This document shows positions 36,399-46,048 of a stretch of 64,000 bases of DNA, piece after piece; the first letter of the stretch is position 1, and each line of letters starts with the position of its first letter. A model generated the notes under the pieces. The model did no database searches, was not told where the DNA came from, and worked only from the letters and a program-made list of their open reading frames with translations. Position numbers and translations under genes: made by a program. The stretch lies in NCBI GenBank assembly GCA_964441285.1, contig CAYTUK010000003.1, positions 62,001 through 126,000 of the forward strand, given 5' to 3'. This stretch comes from S010-25 sp964441285 (GTDB taxonomy: Bacteria; Pseudomonadota; Gammaproteobacteria; SZUA-229).

Positions 36399-36923
36399 TC
36401 AGTGGTTGTTGTTCAGGCGTTTAATAATAGCGTGTATCACGTTGTGAATCGAGTTATTTGCTGTTTCGATAATGAAATCGGCGGTTTTATAGTACAGTGG
36501 GTCGCGTTCTTCCAGTAAGCGCCCAAGAATGTCTTCAGTAGGTTCATCAGTGTGGAGCAAAGGGCGATTTTTGTCCTTGCTGGTGCGCTCGACTAATGTT
36601 TTCAGGTTACTCCTAAGGTAAAAAACATTGCCACGGTTTTTCAGGTGTCGGCGGTTTTCTTTTTTTAGTATTGCGCCGCCTCCCGTTGCGAGGATAATGC
36701 CCGATTGCTGCGTGAGTCTGTCAATAATATTTTGTTCGCGCCGGCGAAATCCGGCCTCACCTTCTTTCTCAAAAATGAGTGGAATATCAGCACCTGTCTC
36801 TGTTTCAATAACCCGGTCGCTATCATAAAAGTTCATTTTTAGCTTGCGAGCGAGATGGCGGCCTATAGTGGTTTTCCCTGTCCCCATAGGGCCAATTAAA
36901 AAAATATTTTTTATCTGTCTCAT
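36399..36923 (-). CDS. aroK: Shikimate kinase I
   Basis: AroK phosphorylates shikimate. The 174-residue P-loop kinase has NIFLIGPMGTGKTTIGRHLA (Walker A), the shikimate-binding YDSDRVIE, FRRREQNII and the lid region KDKNRPLLH. The start codon lies directly after the T-tract of a terminator-like hairpin; no normal Shine-Dalgarno is present except AGG inside the hairpin. It is the first gene of aroK-aroB, downstream of pilQ. Confidence 0.93.
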   Translation of the reverse strand: MRQIKNIFLIGPMGTGKTTIGRHLARKLKMNFYDSDRVIETETGADIPLIFEKEGEAGFRRREQNIIDRLTQQSGIILATGGGAILKKENRRHLKNRGNVFYLRSNLKTLVERTSKDKNRPLLHTDEPTEDILGRLLEERDPLYYKTADFIIETANNSIHNVIHAIIKRLNNNH

Positions 36924-36950
36924 AAAAAACGACCTGTTTAAAGGTCGCTT
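36924..36950 (-). terminator. Intrinsic terminator abutting the aroK start codon
   Basis: On the minus strand the stem AAGCGACCT / AGGTCGTTT (9 bp including one G-U) with loop TTAAAC is followed by T residues that end right at the aroK ATG (36923). It lies about 60 nt after the pilQ stop. It fits a rho-independent end for pilMNOPQ, but its position means the 3' arm AGG could double as, or mask, the aroK ribosome binding site. Confidence 0.75.
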
Positions 36951-37009
36951 AGAATACCAAATAATTAATTATATGAGGCAATCATTTTTCAACCTGTCTG
37001 CCCTATGGC

Positions 37010-39223
37010 CTAAAGTGCAAGTGAATCTTTGATGATTTTTGGTGTAACAAAGATAAGTAACTCTCTTTTTTGATTGCTTTTTAGCGTATGTTTAAAGAAA
37101 TAACCGAGTACGGGTATATCACCAAAGAAAGGAACTTTGTCCACTTTATGTTGTTTGGTCTGCTCATAAATACCACCTAGTACGACAGTATCGCCGTTAT
37201 TAACCAGTACCTGTGTTGAGACTTCACGAGTATCAATGCTCGGTATGCCCGCAAATATCGTACCGACTGAATCTTTGTTTACAGTTAGATCCATAATAAC
37301 ACGGTCATCTGGGGTGATTTGTGGTGTAACCTTGATGCTTAAAACGGCTTTTTTAAATTGCACCTGGGTTGCGCCGCTGGACGCCGCTGAGAGATACGGA
37401 ATTTCAACGCCCTGTTCGATATGTGCGGTATGCCGATCCGCAGTAATGACCCGTGGACTGGAAACAATTTCACCTTCGTTCTCGGCCTGTAGTGCTGAAA
37501 TTTCCAGATCAATCAGGGAGCTGCCACTGAGTATCGCAAAAGCAATTCTGCCTGCAGTCGCACCAGTTACGCCCAAATTAACATTTAAGCGATTTACGGC
37601 ATTGGTACCGGTTGGAATATTAAAAGGTTTAGCTGAACCACCTGCTGCAATATTACTCAGACCACTTGCTGCAATCGAGTCAGTCGCTTTAAAAGAACCA
37701 CTGGTTGCATTAAACCCATTTGAGGATGCCGCTGCATGAGTGACGCCAAAGCGGCTACCCAGTTCGCGAGTAAACTCATCAGTAGCAATAACGATTCTTG
37801 ATGAAATCATAACCTGGCGAACAGGAACGTCGAGTTTTTTCAGCATTTTCCGCACTTCGCGGATTACTTTTTCGGTGTCTTTTACAATAAGCGTGTTAGT
37901 TCGTTCATCGACAATGACGCTGCCGCGTGAACTTAGGATACCGGTTGCATTGGTGCTGCTAGAACTACTAGAACTATTACTACTAGAACTATTACTACTG
38001 GAGTTACTACTGCTCCCTGTGCTACCAGTAAAAAGGGCAGCCAGTTCACCCGCTTTAGCAAAGTTAATATTAAAAAAGGCTGTCCGTATTGGGGAAAGTT
38101 GAGTCAGTGATTGCTGGGCTTCCAGGTCAATTTTTTCCTGTGCGGCAAGTTCCTCACTTGGTGCAATTAGAATGACTGAACCAGAACGGCGTTTGGATAA
38201 GCCCTTGGCTTGAAGAATTATATCCAGCGCCTGATCCCAGGGGACATTTTTGAGGCGTAAAGTGAGGTTACCAGTCACTGAATCACTGACGACAATGTTA
38301 AGGCCGGTAAAATCGGCAATTAACTGTAACACGGCGCGTACAGGGATATTTTGGAAATTAAGCGAAAGACGTTCACCGGTATAACCGAATTTATCTTTTT
38401 TGGTTTCTTCCTGTTCTTTTTTACTGACGGGTTTTAATTCGATCGTAAATATATCGTTGGCCTGGTAAGCAATTTGTTCAAAATTACTGTTTACAGGGTT
38501 GATTTCGACCTGGGTGTTATTGCCTTTTTCAAAGCTGCTAATGGATTTTACCGGGGTGGCAAAATCGAGTACATCCAGAGTCTGACGGAGTTTATTCGGC
38601 AGTTTTGTTCCCAGGAATTTAACGATAATCTTACCGAATTTTTCACTAATATCCACCGGAGTGTTCGGCTCTGAGAGGTGGATAATGATTCGGCCTTCAC
38701 CTTTGTCGCCACGACGGAAGTCAATTTTTTTGATGCTGCGTGCCGTGGTAGAAAATCCTGCTGAGTTCGTTGTTGATGTGGTCTGGGCATCGGCAAATAC
38801 GCTGCTGTTATTTTCACTGCCTAAGGTGATCAGAACTTTTTTGCCGGCAGTCGTTACCTGATAGGGAACAACCTCTGTCAGGTTTAAAATAACCCGTGTT
38901 TTTGTTTTAGCTGAGATGGTAGTAATTGACTGAGCAGCACCAATATCGATGGGTTGAGGGCGTCTTGGTAGCGTACTTACTGTATTAGCAAAATCGAAAG
39001 CGATGCGTGCTGGTTTGTCAATGGTAAAGCTTAACGGTTCAATGGCTTTTTCACTGAATTCAAGCACAATTTGTATACGATTCCCCGGCAGACTTGAATA
39101 CTGTACTTTTTTGATGGTATTGGTCGCTGCTACTGCTGCATTACTCGAGATCATAAGCAGTAATAACAGGCACCAATGGCGTAGCGTATACAGTGTAGGT
39201 TTGAATCGGTTTATGACTAACAT
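37010..39223 (-). CDS. pilQ: Type IV pilus secretin PilQ
   Basis: PilQ is the outer-membrane pore through which the pilus passes. The 737 residues have a signal peptide (hydrophobic residues about 16-26), two AMIN domains (GNRIQIVLEFSEKAIEPLSF and GRIIIHLSEPNTPVDISEKF), N0/N1 domains (NFQNIPVRAVLQLIADFTGL), a Ser/Asn-rich stretch inside N1, and the secretin domain (GEIVSSPRVITADRHTAHIE, GDTVVLGGIYEQ, LLIFVTPKII). ATG 39223 has AGGA upstream; the frame opens earlier at GTG 39277. It is the last gene of pilMNOPQ. Confidence 0.92.
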   Translation of the reverse strand: MLVINRFKPTLYTLRHWCLLLLLMISSNAAVAATNTIKKVQYSSLPGNRIQIVLEFSEKAIEPLSFTIDKPARIAFDFANTVSTLPRRPQPIDIGAAQSITTISAKTKTRVILNLTEVVPYQVTTAGKKVLITLGSENNSSVFADAQTTSTTNSAGFSTTARSIKKIDFRRGDKGEGRIIIHLSEPNTPVDISEKFGKIIVKFLGTKLPNKLRQTLDVLDFATPVKSISSFEKGNNTQVEINPVNSNFEQIAYQANDIFTIELKPVSKKEQEETKKDKFGYTGERLSLNFQNIPVRAVLQLIADFTGLNIVVSDSVTGNLTLRLKNVPWDQALDIILQAKGLSKRRSGSVILIAPSEELAAQEKIDLEAQQSLTQLSPIRTAFFNINFAKAGELAALFTGSTGSSSNSSSNSSSSNSSSSSSSTNATGILSSRGSVIVDERTNTLIVKDTEKVIREVRKMLKKLDVPVRQVMISSRIVIATDEFTRELGSRFGVTHAAASSNGFNATSGSFKATDSIAASGLSNIAAGGSAKPFNIPTGTNAVNRLNVNLGVTGATAGRIAFAILSGSSLIDLEISALQAENEGEIVSSPRVITADRHTAHIEQGVEIPYLSAASSGATQVQFKKAVLSIKVTPQITPDDRVIMDLTVNKDSVGTIFAGIPSIDTREVSTQVLVNNGDTVVLGGIYEQTKQHKVDKVPFFGDIPVLGYFFKHTLKSNQKRELLIFVTPKIIKDSLAL
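37962..38012. repeat. Short tandem repeat inside pilQ
   Basis: Plus-strand unit GAACTATTACTACT(A/G) occurs twice in tandem (37971-37985, 37986-38000), preceded by GAACTACTA and followed by GAGTTACTACTG. It encodes the Ser/Asn run of PilQ in frame (15-nt unit = 5 codons), so copy-number change would alter linker length without breaking the gene. Confidence 0.75.
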
Positions 39224-39282
39224 AGTGCGTCCTGTTTGAAATGTATTTGTTATTGTATTTTGCATATCTTTTGCCACTCGGT

Positions 39283-39807
39283 TTATTTGTTGCCAATAGC
39301 GATGGATGCATTTCTTTCTATGTAACCGCCAATGCCATCAGGAACAATTTCATCAAGACTTATCGATGAATCGTCAATGGCGGTGATTCGTCCTTCGTTT
39401 TGCCCCATGTAATTTCCGACCTGAACTCTGTGTACGATATTCTGTGGGTCCTTGACTAAGGCCCAACGCTGTTTTTTCTGTTGCAGCGTACCAACCATTC
39501 TCAGCGTATCAAGTGGAAAGTTTTCCAGGGCCTCTCTAGGACGACTGGAGTCAGGATTTAGTGAACTTGCTGTGCTTTTGTTTTCATTTGTGTCGATATC
39601 ATCAACGAATGGGTCGCGTAATTTTGCCGCTGTATAGCTAAAACTCTCGTAGGGCTGAAACTGGGGGATTGGTTTTACGCTACCAACATGTGCCGCTTTT
39701 GTTCGTGCAATGAAGGCGTTCAGGTCATTCATGTTCCGACTACAGGCTGATAAGGCAAACAGACTGCCGAAAATGACTAACTTGATAGTACTGGCAGAAA
39801 GCTTCAT
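39283..39807 (-). CDS. pilP: Type IV pilus assembly lipoprotein PilP
   Basis: PilP joins the inner-membrane PilN-PilO complex to the PilQ secretin in the periplasm. The 174 residues start with a lipoprotein signal ending LFALSAC (Cys 22), a flexible region, and the HR domain LDTLRMVGTLQQKKQRWALV with VGNYMGQNEGRI. It overlaps the pilO stop by 4 nt and lies 59 nt before the preferred pilQ start. Confidence 0.92.
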   Translation of the reverse strand: MKLSASTIKLVIFGSLFALSACSRNMNDLNAFIARTKAAHVGSVKPIPQFQPYESFSYTAAKLRDPFVDDIDTNENKSTASSLNPDSSRPREALENFPLDTLRMVGTLQQKKQRWALVKDPQNIVHRVQVGNYMGQNEGRITAIDDSSISLDEIVPDGIGGYIERNASIAIGNK

Positions 39808-40424
39808 TTTCCAACTCCCTGACCTTTTTCATTCAGGTACTGGTAAGTGACGGCAGTTAATTCCATGCTTAATTTACCCTTGCTTTTTTTACTGTCGGGT
39901 TGTATTGAAATATCTTGAATAGTCACAATGCGGGGGAGTGATGCAACGCCGCTAATAAATTGTGCGAATTCATGGAAATGCCCGGTGACTTTTAGCTTGA
40001 TGGGGTATTCAGAATAGAATTCTTTTGGTCGCAGACCTTCGGGTTTGAAGTAATCAATATTCAGGCCGCTAGAGATTCCGGTTTGGGATATGTCGGTCAG
40101 TAAGGTTTCGATTTCAGTTTTATTAGGTAGTTGGCGTAAAAGTGCGCCGAATGAAGTTCGCATTTCCTTGAGTTGTTGCTTGTATGCATCAAGATTGGCG
40201 GCTTTAGACTGTTTCGCTACAAAGGTGTTTCTCAGCGTTTGTTCCTGAGCGACCGCTGTTTTTAGTTTTGCGATTTGGTTGGTCGTATCAAGAAAATACC
40301 CTGCAATTGCAACGATAATGCACAGCAGAGCAATAACAATGGCTCTAACCGCAATGGGAGCACTACCAATTTTCTTAAGATCTTCAATATCAAGATCTTC
40401 CAGTCGTATTTCAGAGAGATTCAT
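39804..40424 (-). CDS. pilO: Type IV pilus assembly protein PilO
   Basis: PilO is a bitopic inner-membrane protein that dimerises with PilN in the pilus alignment complex. The 206 residues have a membrane helix (about 27-47), a periplasmic coiled coil (about 50-95) and a ferredoxin-like domain with PEGLRPKEFYSEYPIKLKVT. It overlaps pilN and pilP by 4 nt at each end. Confidence 0.92.
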   Translation of the reverse strand: MNLSEIRLEDLDIEDLKKIGSAPIAVRAIVIALLCIIVAIAGYFLDTTNQIAKLKTAVAQEQTLRNTFVAKQSKAANLDAYKQQLKEMRTSFGALLRQLPNKTEIETLLTDISQTGISSGLNIDYFKPEGLRPKEFYSEYPIKLKVTGHFHEFAQFISGVASLPRIVTIQDISIQPDSKKSKGKLSMELTAVTYQYLNEKGQGVGK

Positions 40425-40993
40425 TCGCTTTTATTGCCCTTGTTCTTTTTTGTATTTGGGAATGACTGTGAGGTAGTCAGAGTAAAATTACTGCTTCGCA
40501 GCCTGCCTTTACGTGCCTGAATTACCTGTAGTTTGGGTGTAGTCATCCAGTCTGAGGCATCAATATTTCGCATATAAGCAGAAACCCGACCGTTTGATTC
40601 AGCAACACCTTTTATGGTGAGTGTTTTACCTTTTTGATTAATGCTGGTGAGGTAGAGCCCTTCGGGTACGGTGCGAACAAAATCATCAAATAAATGTACA
40701 ATTTGCGGGCGCTGCTGTTGCAATGACTGAATAACGTTCATCCGTGAGAGTAATTTGTTCTTGGTTTCTTCCAGCGTTGCAATTTGCTTAAGTGAGGTAT
40801 TTAGAATGGCTATTTGATCCTGTAAAGTTTTATTACGCAGGTTCTGAAAGCTGATCTGGCTATTGAAGGTGACATGTACCAGTACGATTATAGCAAGCGT
40901 GAGTATTACGGATAAACCTGCTGTGGTGGCAAATTGCCGAATTTGCTCTTTGCGTTGTTCCTCACGCCAGGGCAGGAGATTTATGTGTGCCAT
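40421..40993 (-). CDS. pilN: Type IV pilus assembly protein PilN
   Basis: PilN binds cytoplasmic PilM through its N-terminal motif and PilO in the periplasm. The 190 residues begin with the PilM-binding segment INLLPWREEQRK, followed by a membrane helix (about 22-43), a coiled coil and a periplasmic fold (VPEGLYLTSINQKGKTLTIK). Its start overlaps the pilM stop by 1 nt. Confidence 0.93.
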   Translation of the reverse strand: MAHINLLPWREEQRKEQIRQFATTAGLSVILTLAIIVLVHVTFNSQISFQNLRNKTLQDQIAILNTSLKQIATLEETKNKLLSRMNVIQSLQQQRPQIVHLFDDFVRTVPEGLYLTSINQKGKTLTIKGVAESNGRVSAYMRNIDASDWMTTPKLQVIQARKGRLRSSNFTLTTSQSFPNTKKNKGNKSE

Positions 40994-42054
40994 TAATCAA
41001 AACTCCTCATGGCAAGCCCGCAGGCTATCATTAGAGAGGGGGCGTCATTACTTAAGGCCTGTGGGTTTACTTTTGGGGATAAAGTCATTTTTGAGAATGG
41101 ATTCGCAATAATAGTAGGGCTATCAAGTTGTGATTCGACTAATTCATCAATGCCGGGAATCGAGGCGCAACCACCGGCAAGCGCGATCAGGTCGACGGTG
41201 TTGTGCTGACCTGAGGTGAAGAAAAACTGTAAAAAGCGGCTCACCTGTTGTGCAATGGTTTCTTTAAAGGGCTCAAGCACTTCAGGAATGTAGTTGTCGG
41301 GTAATCCGCCTTCTTTTTTCAGTCTGCCGGCTTCTGAATAAGCGAGGCCGTAACGGTGCATGATTTCTTCAGTTAGCTGTTTACCACCAAAGCTTTGTTC
41401 GCGGGTATAAATAAGGTGATTGTTTTCGACAATATTCAGGCTGGTCATGGTTGCGCCAATATCGATGATCGCAATAATCTGGTCTTCGCTGGTGCGTTCT
41501 ACCTGATTGCTTATCAGCGCAGCAGAATTTTCAATGGTATAGGCTTCGACATCAACAATTCTGGGTTTCAGGCCACCGAGTGATAAAGCCGCCGAGCGTA
41601 GTTCAATGTTTTCACTGCGTGATGCAGCGAGGAGTACGTCAACGGTTTCAGGATTATTCTCTGTTGCCCCAAGTACCTCGAAATCAAGATTGATTTCTTC
41701 AAGTGGGTAAGGGATATACTGATCAGCTTCCAGTTCAATCTGTGCTTCCAGTTCATCATCACTCAGGCCGTTAGGCATGGTAATGATTTTAGTTATTACT
41801 GCCGATCCTGCGACCGCAACTGCCGCATCTTTTGCTTTCGTCGCGGCATGTTTGACTGCTTTTTGAATGGTATTACCAACTGCTTCAATATCCTGAATAT
41901 TTTTATCCACAACGGCATTATCCGGCAAGGCTTCTACCGCGAGGCTTTGAACACGATAGGTATCACCATCCTCAGCCAGTTCGAGTAACTTGACTGAAGT
42001 TGAGCTAATGTCCAATCCTAAAATAGCTGGTTTTTTGCGCTTAAACAAGGGCAC
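40993..42054 (-). CDS. pilM: Type IV pilus assembly ATPase-like PilM
   Basis: PilM is an actin-like cytoplasmic protein that binds PilN and couples the alignment complex to the pilus motors. The 353 residues show AILGLDISSTSVKLLEL, IAIIDIGATMTSLNIVEN and VDLIALAGGCASIPGIDELV, the nucleotide-binding motifs of the FtsA-like fold. It heads the pilMNOPQ operon and is divergent from mrcA, with 192 AT-rich nt between. TATAAT-like -10 sequences occur near 42075 but no clear -35. Confidence 0.94.
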   Translation of the reverse strand: MPLFKRKKPAILGLDISSTSVKLLELAEDGDTYRVQSLAVEALPDNAVVDKNIQDIEAVGNTIQKAVKHAATKAKDAAVAVAGSAVITKIITMPNGLSDDELEAQIELEADQYIPYPLEEINLDFEVLGATENNPETVDVLLAASRSENIELRSAALSLGGLKPRIVDVEAYTIENSAALISNQVERTSEDQIIAIIDIGATMTSLNIVENNHLIYTREQSFGGKQLTEEIMHRYGLAYSEAGRLKKEGGLPDNYIPEVLEPFKETIAQQVSRFLQFFFTSGQHNTVDLIALAGGCASIPGIDELVESQLDSPTIIANPFSKMTLSPKVNPQALSNDAPSLMIACGLAMRSFD

Positions 42055-42246
42055 TGTATTTTCCCCTAATACATTATAATTTTTATATAGTTATAGAGTA
42101 TATTATAACTTTTGCATTAAATAATAGTGGTAAGTATTGAAAATTCTAGTCTGAATTTAAACATTGTCGATTAATTTACCCTAAAGCTTTATACTCACCC
42201 ACTTGAACCAACTCTTCATTATCCATCTGTCACAGGTACAGGTACA

Positions 42247-44712
42247 GTGCGACTGATCAAAGCAAGTTTTATCCTTTTTCTAATTTCATCTTTACTCGCT
42301 GCTGTTGCCACTATCGGCGGGTACCTTTATCTCAATCCAAAATTACCCTCTATTAAAGGTTTGAGTAATGTGCAGCTCCAGGTTCCTTTACGTATATATA
42401 GCAGTGAAGGTGAATTAATGGGTGAATTTGGTGAGAAAAGGCGAACACCAAAGCGGCTGGATGAAATTCCGTTGCTGATGCAGGATGCATTTATATCGGC
42501 AGAAGATAGCCGATTTTATGAGCACCCAGGCGTTGATTATCAGGGCATACTGCGTGCGGCGATCAATTTGATACGTACAGGTAAGCGTGGCCAGGGTGGT
42601 AGCACGATTACAATGCAGCTGGCGCGTAACTTTTATTTAAGCAGTGAAAAAACGTATTTGCGTAAGCTAAACGAGATTTTACTGGCACTAAAGATTGAAG
42701 GGGAGCTGGGTAAGAAAAAAATTCTTGAACTTTATCTGAATAAAATCTACCTGGGGACACGCGCTTATGGAGTTGCGGCTGCAGGGCAGGTTTACTATGG
42801 CGCTAAACTGGAAGACCTGACACTAGCGCAAATTGCCATGATTGCCGGTTTGCCGAAAGCCCCTTCGAGTTATAATCCAATTGTTAACCCTGAGCGTGCA
42901 GTCATTCGCCGTAACTATGTTCTGTCGCGCATGCACCAACTGGGATATATTAATACCAAAGATTTTGAGACCGCAAAAAATGCGCCGGTAACCGCTGCTC
43001 GCCACCGCAGCCGTATCGAAGTGCAGGCACCGTATGTTGATGAAATGGTACGGGCAGAAATTGTGAGACAATTTGGTGCCGGTGCCTACTCCAAAGGCCT
43101 GCGCGTTTATACAACACTGAAGCATCGCCTCCAGACGGCAGCGAACAATAGCCTATGGAATGGCCTGGTTGATTATGACCATCGCCACGGTTATCGCGGT
43201 GTCGTGCGCCATGTTGATATTACTAATCTTGATAAAAATGCATTGATTGGTGTGCTTAAAGAAGATGAAGACTATGGCCGGTTTAAGCCCGCCCTTGTGC
43301 TTAAAATTGATGATACGGCGGTTACCCATGCGTCATCAGATAAAAAAACTGCCAAAACGGAAGGGGAAAATAAACCGGCAGCCATTGTTATGTTGAAAGA
43401 CGGTGAGAAGATACCGATCTTATGGCAGGGTATTCGTTGGGCCCGCCGATATATTAGTGTTAATCGAGAAGGCAAGGCATTAACCAGTGTTTCAGCAGTG
43501 ATACGCCCTGGTGATGTTATCTGGGTTGAACCAAACATCATGACTGGCTGGCATCTGGCACAGATACCCGGGGTGCAGGGCGCACTGGTTTCGATTGATC
43601 CAAATAGCGGTGCGATACAGGCGCTTACCGGGGGCCTTGATTTTAAATTTAGTAAATTTAATCGTGTGACACAGGCAAGACGACAAGCTGGCTCGGGATT
43701 TAAACCGGTTATCTATTCAGCAGCGCTGGCTAAATCGTTTACCCCCGCCACGTTAATTAATGATGCTCCTGTGGTATTTAAAGATGCGGCGCTGGAAGGT
43801 GACTGGCGGCCTGAAAATTATAGTGGCAAATTCTTTGGTCCCACACGGTTAAGGAAAGCGCTTTACACCTCACGAAATTTGGTGTCCATTCGCATTTTAC
43901 GTTCCATTGGCATTGGCTATGCCATCAAGTTTGCAAAAAACTTTGGTTTTAAAAGCAGTAAGCTGCCACATGATTTATCGTTAGCACTAGGGAGCTGTGA
44001 AGTTAGTCCGTTGCAAATGGTGCGCGCTTTTTCTGTGTTTGCAAACGGTGGCTATTTAATCAAGCCATACGTCATTCAGCGAATTGAAGATTCTAATGGT
44101 ACGGTGCTGTTTAATGCTGACCCTGCAGTGGCTTGCACAGCCTGTGTGTTGTCAAAAAATATACAATCATCAGCAGAACTGGATGATGGCAATGCGCTTG
44201 TTCGATTACCAAAACAGGCTGCGCGTACCCTGGGGCCACGCATTGCTTTTCAGATGAACTCCATTTTGCAAGATGTGATATTTCGTGGCACTGGACGTCG
44301 TGCGCTGGTTTTGGGACGTAAGGATCTTGCTGGTAAAACAGGGACAACCAATGAGCAACGTGACGCGTGGTTTAATGGTTATAACCCTGATCTGGTAACA
44401 ACAGTCTGGCTGGGGTTTGATCAGCTAAAACCATTAGGCAACCATGAAACTGCTGCCCGAGCAGCCTTACCGGTGTGGATTAATTTTATGCGAGCGGCCT
44501 TGAAAGATGTGCCAGAAAAACAATTGCCACGTCCCGCGGGTTTAGTGACAGTTAAAATTGATGCTGCAACGGGTGAGGCCGCTACAGACGACGACACGAA
44601 TACAATTTTTGAAATATTTAGAAAAGAAAACGTGCCGGTGATTAAAAGTGGTGATACAGCAGGCACTGGAAGCAGGCATGGGCAGGCGCCTATTCCTGAG
44701 CAACTTTTCTAA
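42247..44712 (+). CDS. mrcA: Bifunctional penicillin-binding protein 1A
   Basis: PBP1A polymerises and crosslinks peptidoglycan at the inner membrane. The 821 residues have a GTG start, an N-terminal membrane helix (about 7-28), the glycosyltransferase motifs EDSRFYEHPGVDYQGILRAA and RGQGGSTITMQLARN, an OB-like insert, and the transpeptidase with catalytic Ser 483 (AGSGFKP), SRN near residue 543 and KTGTT near 698. It is divergent from pilMNOPQ, the common gammaproteobacterial order. Confidence 0.94.
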   Translation: MRLIKASFILFLISSLLAAVATIGGYLYLNPKLPSIKGLSNVQLQVPLRIYSSEGELMGEFGEKRRTPKRLDEIPLLMQDAFISAEDSRFYEHPGVDYQGILRAAINLIRTGKRGQGGSTITMQLARNFYLSSEKTYLRKLNEILLALKIEGELGKKKILELYLNKIYLGTRAYGVAAAGQVYYGAKLEDLTLAQIAMIAGLPKAPSSYNPIVNPERAVIRRNYVLSRMHQLGYINTKDFETAKNAPVTAARHRSRIEVQAPYVDEMVRAEIVRQFGAGAYSKGLRVYTTLKHRLQTAANNSLWNGLVDYDHRHGYRGVVRHVDITNLDKNALIGVLKEDEDYGRFKPALVLKIDDTAVTHASSDKKTAKTEGENKPAAIVMLKDGEKIPILWQGIRWARRYISVNREGKALTSVSAVIRPGDVIWVEPNIMTGWHLAQIPGVQGALVSIDPNSGAIQALTGGLDFKFSKFNRVTQARRQAGSGFKPVIYSAALAKSFTPATLINDAPVVFKDAALEGDWRPENYSGKFFGPTRLRKALYTSRNLVSIRILRSIGIGYAIKFAKNFGFKSSKLPHDLSLALGSCEVSPLQMVRAFSVFANGGYLIKPYVIQRIEDSNGTVLFNADPAVACTACVLSKNIQSSAELDDGNALVRLPKQAARTLGPRIAFQMNSILQDVIFRGTGRRALVLGRKDLAGKTGTTNEQRDAWFNGYNPDLVTTVWLGFDQLKPLGNHETAARAALPVWINFMRAALKDVPEKQLPRPAGLVTVKIDAATGEAATDDDTNTIFEIFRKENVPVIKSGDTAGTGSRHGQAPIPEQLF

Positions 44713-44774
44713 TCGGGTAAAACTGTCGTCAATATGCTGTGCTTTTTAGTGGCGGTTTGGAACGGGTTTTATCT

Positions 44775-44805
44775 ACAGCAACGGCGCAGGTGTGCGCCGG
44801 GCTGT
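44775..44805. terminator. Hairpin between convergent mrcA and hemE
   Basis: ACAGC..CGGCGCA (44775-44788) and TGCGCCG..GCTGT (44793-44805) form a GC-rich stem of about 12 bp with a 4-nt loop, located in the 103-nt gap between the convergent genes. No T-tract follows on either strand, so it may be a bidirectional RNA end rather than a perfect intrinsic terminator. Confidence 0.5.
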
Positions 44806-44815
44806 AACCTATATT

Positions 44816-45880
44816 TTATGCGTGGTATTTTTCACTTAAAGTATGTACCGTATCGACCAGTGCACTAACATTTTCTAGCGTAATGTCGGGCGTTATACCA
44901 TGGCCAAGATTAAAAATGTGTCCTGGGCCGCTGCCATAATCAGCTAAAATATTTGCGACTTCTTTTTCAATAACATCCGGGCTGGTTGTCATGATGGCGG
45001 GGTCCATATTGCCCTGTAAGGCAACCTGAGCGCCAACCTGTTCACGCGCCAGTTTTATATCAACCGACCAGTCAAGGCCGATGGCATCGCAACCAGTTGA
45101 AGCGATTTCAGGTAACCACATGCCGCCTCCTTTGGTAAACAGGGTGACGGGAATATGTTGACCGTCTTTTTCACGCTGCAGTTGTTCTACAATCTGGTGC
45201 ATATAAGCCAGTGAAAAGGTTTTATATTGACGTGTAGTCAGTGCACCACCCCAACTATCGAAGATCATGATTGCCTGTGCGCCAGCATCAATTTGTGCAT
45301 TCAGATAACTGGCAACGGAAGTCGCCAGTTTGCTCATCAGTTTATGTGCAGAGGAAGGGTCTGTAAACAGCAATGCCTTGATCTTGGAAAAAGTTTTACT
45401 GCTGCCGCCTTCTACCATGTAGGTCGCCAACGTCCAGGGGCTGCCCGCAAACCCGATCAGGGGAACCGCATTGTTTAACTCTTTGCGTATAAGTGAAACA
45501 GCATCGGTGACATATTTTAACTTATCCGCTGGGTCAGGGATGATCAGCCGGTTAATGTCCTGTGTCGTGGTTACAGGTGAATGAAATTTAGGGCCTTCGC
45601 CTTCAGAAAAATACAGACCCAGGCCCATTGCATCTGGGATGGTCAAAATATCTGAAAACAGAATAGCGGCATCAATATCAAACCGGCGCACAGGTTGTAA
45701 GGTAACTTCACAAGCCAGTTCAGGCGTGCTGCAAAGGGTCATGAAATCACCGGCTTTGGCGCGTATTTCACGGTATTCGGGTAGATAACGTCCTGCCTGT
45801 CGCATAATCCAGACGGGTGTGCGGTCTACAGGTTGCTTGAGAAGAGCACGGATAAAGCGATCATTTTTTAACGTAGTCAT
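44816..45880 (-). CDS. hemE: Uroporphyrinogen decarboxylase
   Basis: HemE decarboxylates uroporphyrinogen III to coproporphyrinogen III in haem synthesis. The 354 residues show TPVWIMRQAGRYLPEYREIR near residue 24, FSDILTIPDAMGLGL and GFAGSPWTLATYMVEGGSSK. I chose ATG 45880; a TTG four codons earlier is less likely. It is followed by no gene on its strand and is about 168 nt from yqeY. Confidence 0.95.
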   Translation of the reverse strand: MTTLKNDRFIRALLKQPVDRTPVWIMRQAGRYLPEYREIRAKAGDFMTLCSTPELACEVTLQPVRRFDIDAAILFSDILTIPDAMGLGLYFSEGEGPKFHSPVTTTQDINRLIIPDPADKLKYVTDAVSLIRKELNNAVPLIGFAGSPWTLATYMVEGGSSKTFSKIKALLFTDPSSAHKLMSKLATSVASYLNAQIDAGAQAIMIFDSWGGALTTRQYKTFSLAYMHQIVEQLQREKDGQHIPVTLFTKGGGMWLPEIASTGCDAIGLDWSVDIKLAREQVGAQVALQGNMDPAIMTTSPDVIEKEVANILADYGSGPGHIFNLGHGITPDITLENVSALVDTVHTLSEKYHA

Positions 45881-46048
45881 GGTGGTTTGCAAGCTCTAAA
45901 AAATTGGTGTTGCTGTCAGGTGATCGGTATATTGTCTGCAAGCGTTCGTTGTTACTGGTTATGATGGATGACTAAAGCGTTACAGTTGAATTAGCGAGCC
46001 GTGTTTAAACAGTGGTCTGTCTCCGGTGGTCGATTATGGGATAGCGAG

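Noticed and set aside
37740..38102. Plus-strand frame of 120 codons inside pilQ with Leu-rich repeats
   Set aside because: It is the antisense reading of the Ser/Asn repeat in pilQ; pilQ has intact domains on the other strand.
42089..42110. Inverted repeat AGTTATA / TATAACT before pilM
   Set aside because: Arms of 7 bp with an 8-nt gap in a very AT-rich stretch could arise by chance; no known operator matches.
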